A DNA stretch of 5,375 nt from Halobacteriales archaeon (lineage in GTDB: Archaea > Thermoplasmatota > E2 > JACPAO01 > JAHFTW01): assembly GCA_020201445.1 (NCBI GenBank), contig JAIVGU010000095.1, positions 1 to 5,375 on the forward strand, in the 5' to 3' direction. Both the position numbers and the translations under genes were made by a program. Below the pieces are notes generated by a model that worked only from the letters and a program-made list of their open reading frames with translations, was not told the origin of the DNA and did not search any database. This document shows positions 4,501 to 5,375 of the stretch, in pieces (the stretch's first letter is position 1; every line of letters begins with the position of its first letter).

Positions 4501-5375
4501 GCCGCCGGCCGGACCGATGTCGGCGTACCGGAAGTCGCCCGTGCTCACGGTGTTGCTGCCGTCCGTGTCGGCCCAGACGCCGTCATCGACGCCCGTGGTC
4601 GTGGCCGTCATGGGCGAGCCGAGGTCGGCCCACAGCAGGTTGTACGTCGGGCTCAGGACCGTGCCGCAATCGACGTTGGGGCTGGCACCGCAGTTCACGC
4701 GCGTCCCTGCAAGCCCGCCGTCGGAGCCCGTGAGGCGCAGGTCGCCGTCGGAGACGCGGCCAAGGTTGGAGCTGGAGACGGGGTCGCGGTCGAAATAGAC
4801 CCAGTCCGTGGGGGCGGGGATGCCGGTGCCGTGGCGCAGCAGGCGCGTGCCGTCGCGGATGGGCTGGCTCAACTGCACGCGGACGGCGTCGAGGTAGCCG
4901 TCGGCGTTGGAATCGACGGTCGTGACCGCGGTGACGGAGGGCGCCGTGGCCGTCTGCCAGTAGCGGCAGGGGGTGCCGGTCTGCGTCTGCTCCGGGTGCG
5001 GGACGTTGGCCGCCATGTCGGTGACGCCGAACGTGTTGCCCTGCGGCGCGTACGTGTTGGGCGTCGAGGGCACCTTGAGCTGCAGGCAGTCCTTCGTGTT
5101 GCCCGAGATGTCGTCCTGGGTAAGGCCGGTGCTGGGGGCGAGCTGCAGGTCGAGGCGGTTGTCGAGCGGGCTGCGCGGCGGGACGTTGATGATCGCGGTG
5201 CCGGAGAAGTTGTTGTCGAGGTAGGCCGTGTCCGCAGCTTGGGCGTCCTGGCAGCCGGCAAGGAAGCTCACACCTGCCGAGAGGGGGAACGGTCCGAGGG
5301 TCGGGATGGCGGGCACGAAATCGACGGTGTGCACGGCGCCGTTGTCATAGACGGCAGCAAGCGTCGGGGTGTAGG
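1291..5375 (-). CDS. Giant modular surface protein, N-terminal part (5' partial; 3' end frameshifted)
   Basis: This reading frame runs open from the window edge to a TGA at 1291-1293. It encodes the extracellular bulk of a single-pass membrane protein whose tail lies in the next frame. In order it holds six Ig-like modules (to residue ~1148 from the GTG at 5334), one complete FN3 domain (~1150-1254) and most of a second (from ~1258). There are 31 cysteines, many in regularly spaced pairs, and three D-x-[DN]-x-[DN]-G-x-x-D loops, which suggests a secreted protein stabilised by disulfides and calcium. N-x-S/T sequons occur at N42, N927 and N1161. The GTG at 5334 is probably not the start: the 13 codons upstream are open and match the first strand of the repeat, so the true start and signal peptide lie outside. 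The last nine residues, after A1338, are out-of-frame sequence. The role is probably structural or adhesive at the cell surface; the ligand is unknown. The domain reading is secure, the function is not. Confidence 0.85.
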   Translation of the reverse strand, partial: YTPTLAAVYDNGAVHTVDFVPAIPTLGPFPLSAGVSFLAGCQDAQAADTAYLDNNFSGTAIINVPPRSPLDNRLDLQLAPSTGLTQDDISGNTKDCLQLKVPSTPNTYAPQGNTFGVTDMAANVPHPEQTQTGTPCRYWQTATAPSVTAVTTVDSNADGYLDAVRVQLSQPIRDGTRLLRHGTGIPAPTDWVYFDRDPVSSSNLGRVSDGDLRLTGSDGGLAGTRVNCGASPNVDCGTVLSPTYNLLWADLGSPMTATTTGVDDGVWADTDGSNTVSTGDFRYADIGPAGGYAAGSTVVCSGGPLEADCGRAMSSSYQDNDHNGWVSGSGTNSDKRTAAVPMLAKSPSSTALVDCSATSTHVPDADCRTGLTPTTYNLNGGDFLVTISLSNIQLTTACAVSGKGAGPLLGGSSLFASCPGGIAGNPDPPGGDAPTLVDSCAGALDNGVNDNVFYVCFNVWWAANFPGRALTDTGYLPKVYYHPSTVRPGGTIRADDSDALPLGGATGNDPWQTTDGAAPALVAALASSGSSSVTLFFSEPVAQAAGTPAVGTNPLAVTDIAYVNGNAGTAYCQSGVDGLSSLGTLPPVVPVAAWGSARLPVYVNFQGRLSHDDMGCIQNPPPASQIVSRDGVRAGPGLYERGGLLRAVSKTVPFTDELGPFLESADFIDANGDGTIDAVKVKFTEPVNDCFMSRAMPPNLPYADEPMDGRMRAQNGLAPPDGFPIGPVNCGTPSPALCTQANPTGCMDATHRYGWNPHVGDFAVKYCASAGSCTQQLTIKNIVTGQLGPGSATAAFEVCKAHYISGADQSPLMLSPTETTPAFGTADGFGDDTVFLCLDPDAAPGDGGHGTRGIGTGATGTFLYTPPGSQCAIPSVATAQRPVCDLADVNPEPSFARAPNAMQASNSGVRPLGDAARPVIIAATTADRDHNGKVDSVRLNFSEEIVLSTLSMLDWNVDGGHTMTGFAVPGSENTCATTVTGTAVADHAWLCFAEVSGENVYDTGLGHTPGTGPRASYAAGGGLRDDAPVANRLRGFTQPVTDGAQPVVARLQSSEGSATVTVTFSEPVDGNGGATSLSITYGDLCYEETANPASSATGFGGNQVVHSPGDIAAALTLNHPASAFDIANDKVCFLNPPGIREHGGGLKLFDQSFRLNGVAGDRTPPAAIASVAHNETATSVTLDWTTPNDPDVASLQVYVCNGCTLSLDNIRTGTGPVLASPAAPAAQRGAHQTWTFTPIAGWTSLTFAVLTVDGSGNQAMSPVVTVAPPDTVKPDAVTGLTAVATSVGGDQVTLKFNAPHDDAGSTSTSDKVARYYIYQVTGPGPIAQSAVVPANLVSASNLIPDVTGANAAQGRSTRSP
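1315..1330 (-). other. Frameshift junction (apparent one-base deletion) inside FN3 domain 2
   Basis: On the minus strand the upstream frame reads correctly through T-G-A-N-A (last good codon GCG at 1323-1321) and then runs nine residues to a stop. The frame starting at 1321 continues the FN3 fold as G-T-G-T-Q-Y-T-F. One extra base, most simply a G making GCG-GGC, restores a single frame. There is no X-XXY-YYZ slippery heptamer, so an assembly or sequencing indel or a recent mutation is more likely than programmed frameshifting. Confidence 0.8.
1573..1887 (-). other. Fibronectin type III domain 1
   Basis: Residues ~1150-1254 follow the FN3 pattern. P-P-A-A-I-A-S-V opens the A strand, S-V-T-L-D-W-T-T-P-N-D-P-D is the B strand and typical loop, and L-T-F-A-V-L-T-V-D-G-S-G-N is the F strand and turn. 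Unusually, the C strand carries a close cysteine pair, Y-V-C1187-N-G-C1190. Confidence 0.75.
1891..2247 (-). repeat. Ig-like module M5 (no calcium loop)
   Basis: The linker T-D-G-A-Q-P precedes P-V-V-A-R-L-Q-S-S-E-G-S and the strand A-T-V-T-V-T-F-S-E-P-V (res ~1045-1055), a strong match to M2. The pair C1072/C1119 (47 apart) ends K-V-C-F-L-N-P-P-G. It is the last Ig-like module; G-D-R-T-P-P starts the first FN3 domain immediately after. Confidence 0.75.
2248..2625 (-). repeat. Ig-like module M4 with calcium loop
   Basis: P-V-I-I-A-A-T-T-A leads to the loop D914-R-D-H-N-G-K-V-D922 (2595-2569) and the strand S-V-R-L-N-F-S-E-E-I. The pair C962/C978 is exactly 16 residues apart and ends W-L-C-F, the same spacing as C427/C443 of M1. 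At about 126 residues this is the shortest calcium-loop module; it lacks the large insert of M1 and M3. Confidence 0.75.
2626..3402 (-). repeat. Ig-like module M3 with calcium loop and Cys-rich insert
   Basis: The loop D656-A-N-G-D-G-T-I-D664 (3369-3343) is followed by A-V-K-V-K-F-T-E-P-V, the clearest calcium-type loop in the protein. An insert (res ~714-765) begins P-V-N-C717-G and has C725, C733, C754 and C760; it resembles the M1 cysteine units but with more cysteines. It then reads G-D-F-A-V-K-Y, like G-D-F-L-V-T-I in M1. C786 and C824 (V-F-L-C-L) close the module, and C858/C871 lie in the linker to M4. Confidence 0.72.
3403..3825 (-). repeat. Ig-like module M2 (no calcium loop)
   Basis: The linker T-D-G-A-A-P leads into strands separated by a short S-S-G-S-S-S turn and then V-T-L-F-F-S-E-P-V (res ~519-528), the strand typical of SwmB- or Big_5-like bacterial Ig domains. 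The cysteine pair C559/C603 (44 apart) ends in M-G-C-I-Q-N-P-P-P, which parallels K-V-C-F-L-N-P-P-G of M5. The turn replaces the calcium loop of M1, M3 and M4. Confidence 0.75.
3826..4944 (-). repeat. Ig-like module M1 with calcium loop and a large Cys-rich insert
   Basis: The module opens with P-S-V-T-A-V-T-T-V, followed by the loop D141-S-N143-A-D145-G-Y-L-D149 and the strand A-V-R-V-Q-L-S-Q-P-I. This is the calcium-loop-plus-strand signature also seen in M3 and M4. Residues ~179-365 form an insert of cysteine-paired repeats and dockerin-like loops (separate entry). The module closes with the pair C427/C443 in a strand ending V-C-F. At about 373 residues it is the longest module. The boundaries are inferred. 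Confidence 0.7.
4240..4800 (-). repeat. Tandem Cys-pair / dockerin-like repeat block inside M1
   Basis: Three units share the pattern V-x(0,1)-C-x(7,11)-D-C-[GR]-x(2)-[LM]-[ST]-x-[ST]-x(0,1)-Y: C215/C223 (4704-4630), C287/C296 (4488-4414) and C342/C354 (4320-4240). Acidic loops are interleaved. D182-R-D184 leads, after a longer linker, into V-S-D-G-D198. D256-T-D-G-S-N-T-V-S-T-G-D267 (4569-4534) has dockerin/EF-hand spacing, with D at positions 1, 3 and 12. D306-N-D-H-N-G (4419-4384) is a degenerate loop lacking the final acidic residue. Units 1 and 2 align over about 60 residues, which suggests internal duplication. Calcium binding is inferred. Confidence 0.65.
4945..5373 (-). repeat. Ig-like module M0 (5' incomplete, no calcium loop)
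   Basis: The 13 codons upstream of the GTG at 5334, plus the residues after it, read P-T-L-A-A-V-Y-D-N-G-A-V-H-T-V-D-F. This aligns with P-A-L-V-A-A-L-A-S-S-G-S-S-S-V-T-L-F of M2. Further on, A-Y-L-D-N-N-F-S-G-T-A (res 37-47) resembles A-Y-V-N-G-N-A-G-T-A-Y of M2. The cysteines are C28, C83 and C123. The match is weaker than among the other modules because the edge cuts its beginning. Confidence 0.5.

Noticed and set aside
5250..5334. Lipoprotein signal peptide: GTG start at 5334 with F-L-A-G-C at residues 24-28
   Set aside because: The lipobox look-alike has no basic N-region, prolines interrupt the hydrophobic stretch, no ribosome binding site precedes the GTG, and the frame continues upstream with sequence matching the module repeat.

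Overview
The whole window is essentially one very large gene on the minus strand. It enters at the right edge (its 5' end lies beyond position 5375) and stops at 68. The visible product is about 1,768 residues once a one-base frameshift near 1321 is bridged. It is a modular single-pass membrane protein, and nothing in it looks like an enzyme. Residues of the upstream part are numbered from an internal GTG at 5334 and those of the downstream part from a GTG at 1294; neither GTG is believed to be a real start.

Layout in the direction of transcription. From 5373 to about 1891 there are six Ig-like beta-sandwich modules (called M0 to M5 here). They recur with a strand ending in S-E-P-V or a variant, and M1, M3 and M4 carry an acidic calcium-type loop before that strand. 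M1 and M3 are enlarged by cysteine-paired inserts, and those in M1 are mixed with dockerin/EF-hand-like loops. From 1887 to 554 there are four fibronectin type III (FN3) or FN3-like domains, the second split by the frameshift. Then come a single transmembrane helix (454 to 383), an Ala/Glu-rich cytoplasmic linker (376 to 182) and a four-cysteine zinc ribbon that ends the protein (169 to 71). Only 67 bases follow the stop. They hold a weak GC hairpin and an ATG that might begin another gene.

Organism: GC content is very high by eye. A Cys-rich, beta-rich ectodomain joined through one C-terminal helix to a cytoplasmic CPxC...CPxC ribbon recalls surface proteins of archaea, particularly Thermoplasmatota. 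This is recalled family knowledge plus inference, not a search result. The acidity expected of a haloarchaeal surface protein is absent from the ectodomain. A high-GC bacterium cannot be excluded.

How the parts may work together: the Ig-like and FN3 stack would form a long, disulfide- and calcium-stabilised stalk or adhesive surface, anchored by the helix. The cytoplasmic ribbon would supply an inside contact (protein, RNA or DNA). No ligand or function can be assigned from sequence. I found no RNA gene, mobile element, CRISPR array or convincing promoter. The long plus-strand ORFs are antisense shadows of this GC-rich gene.
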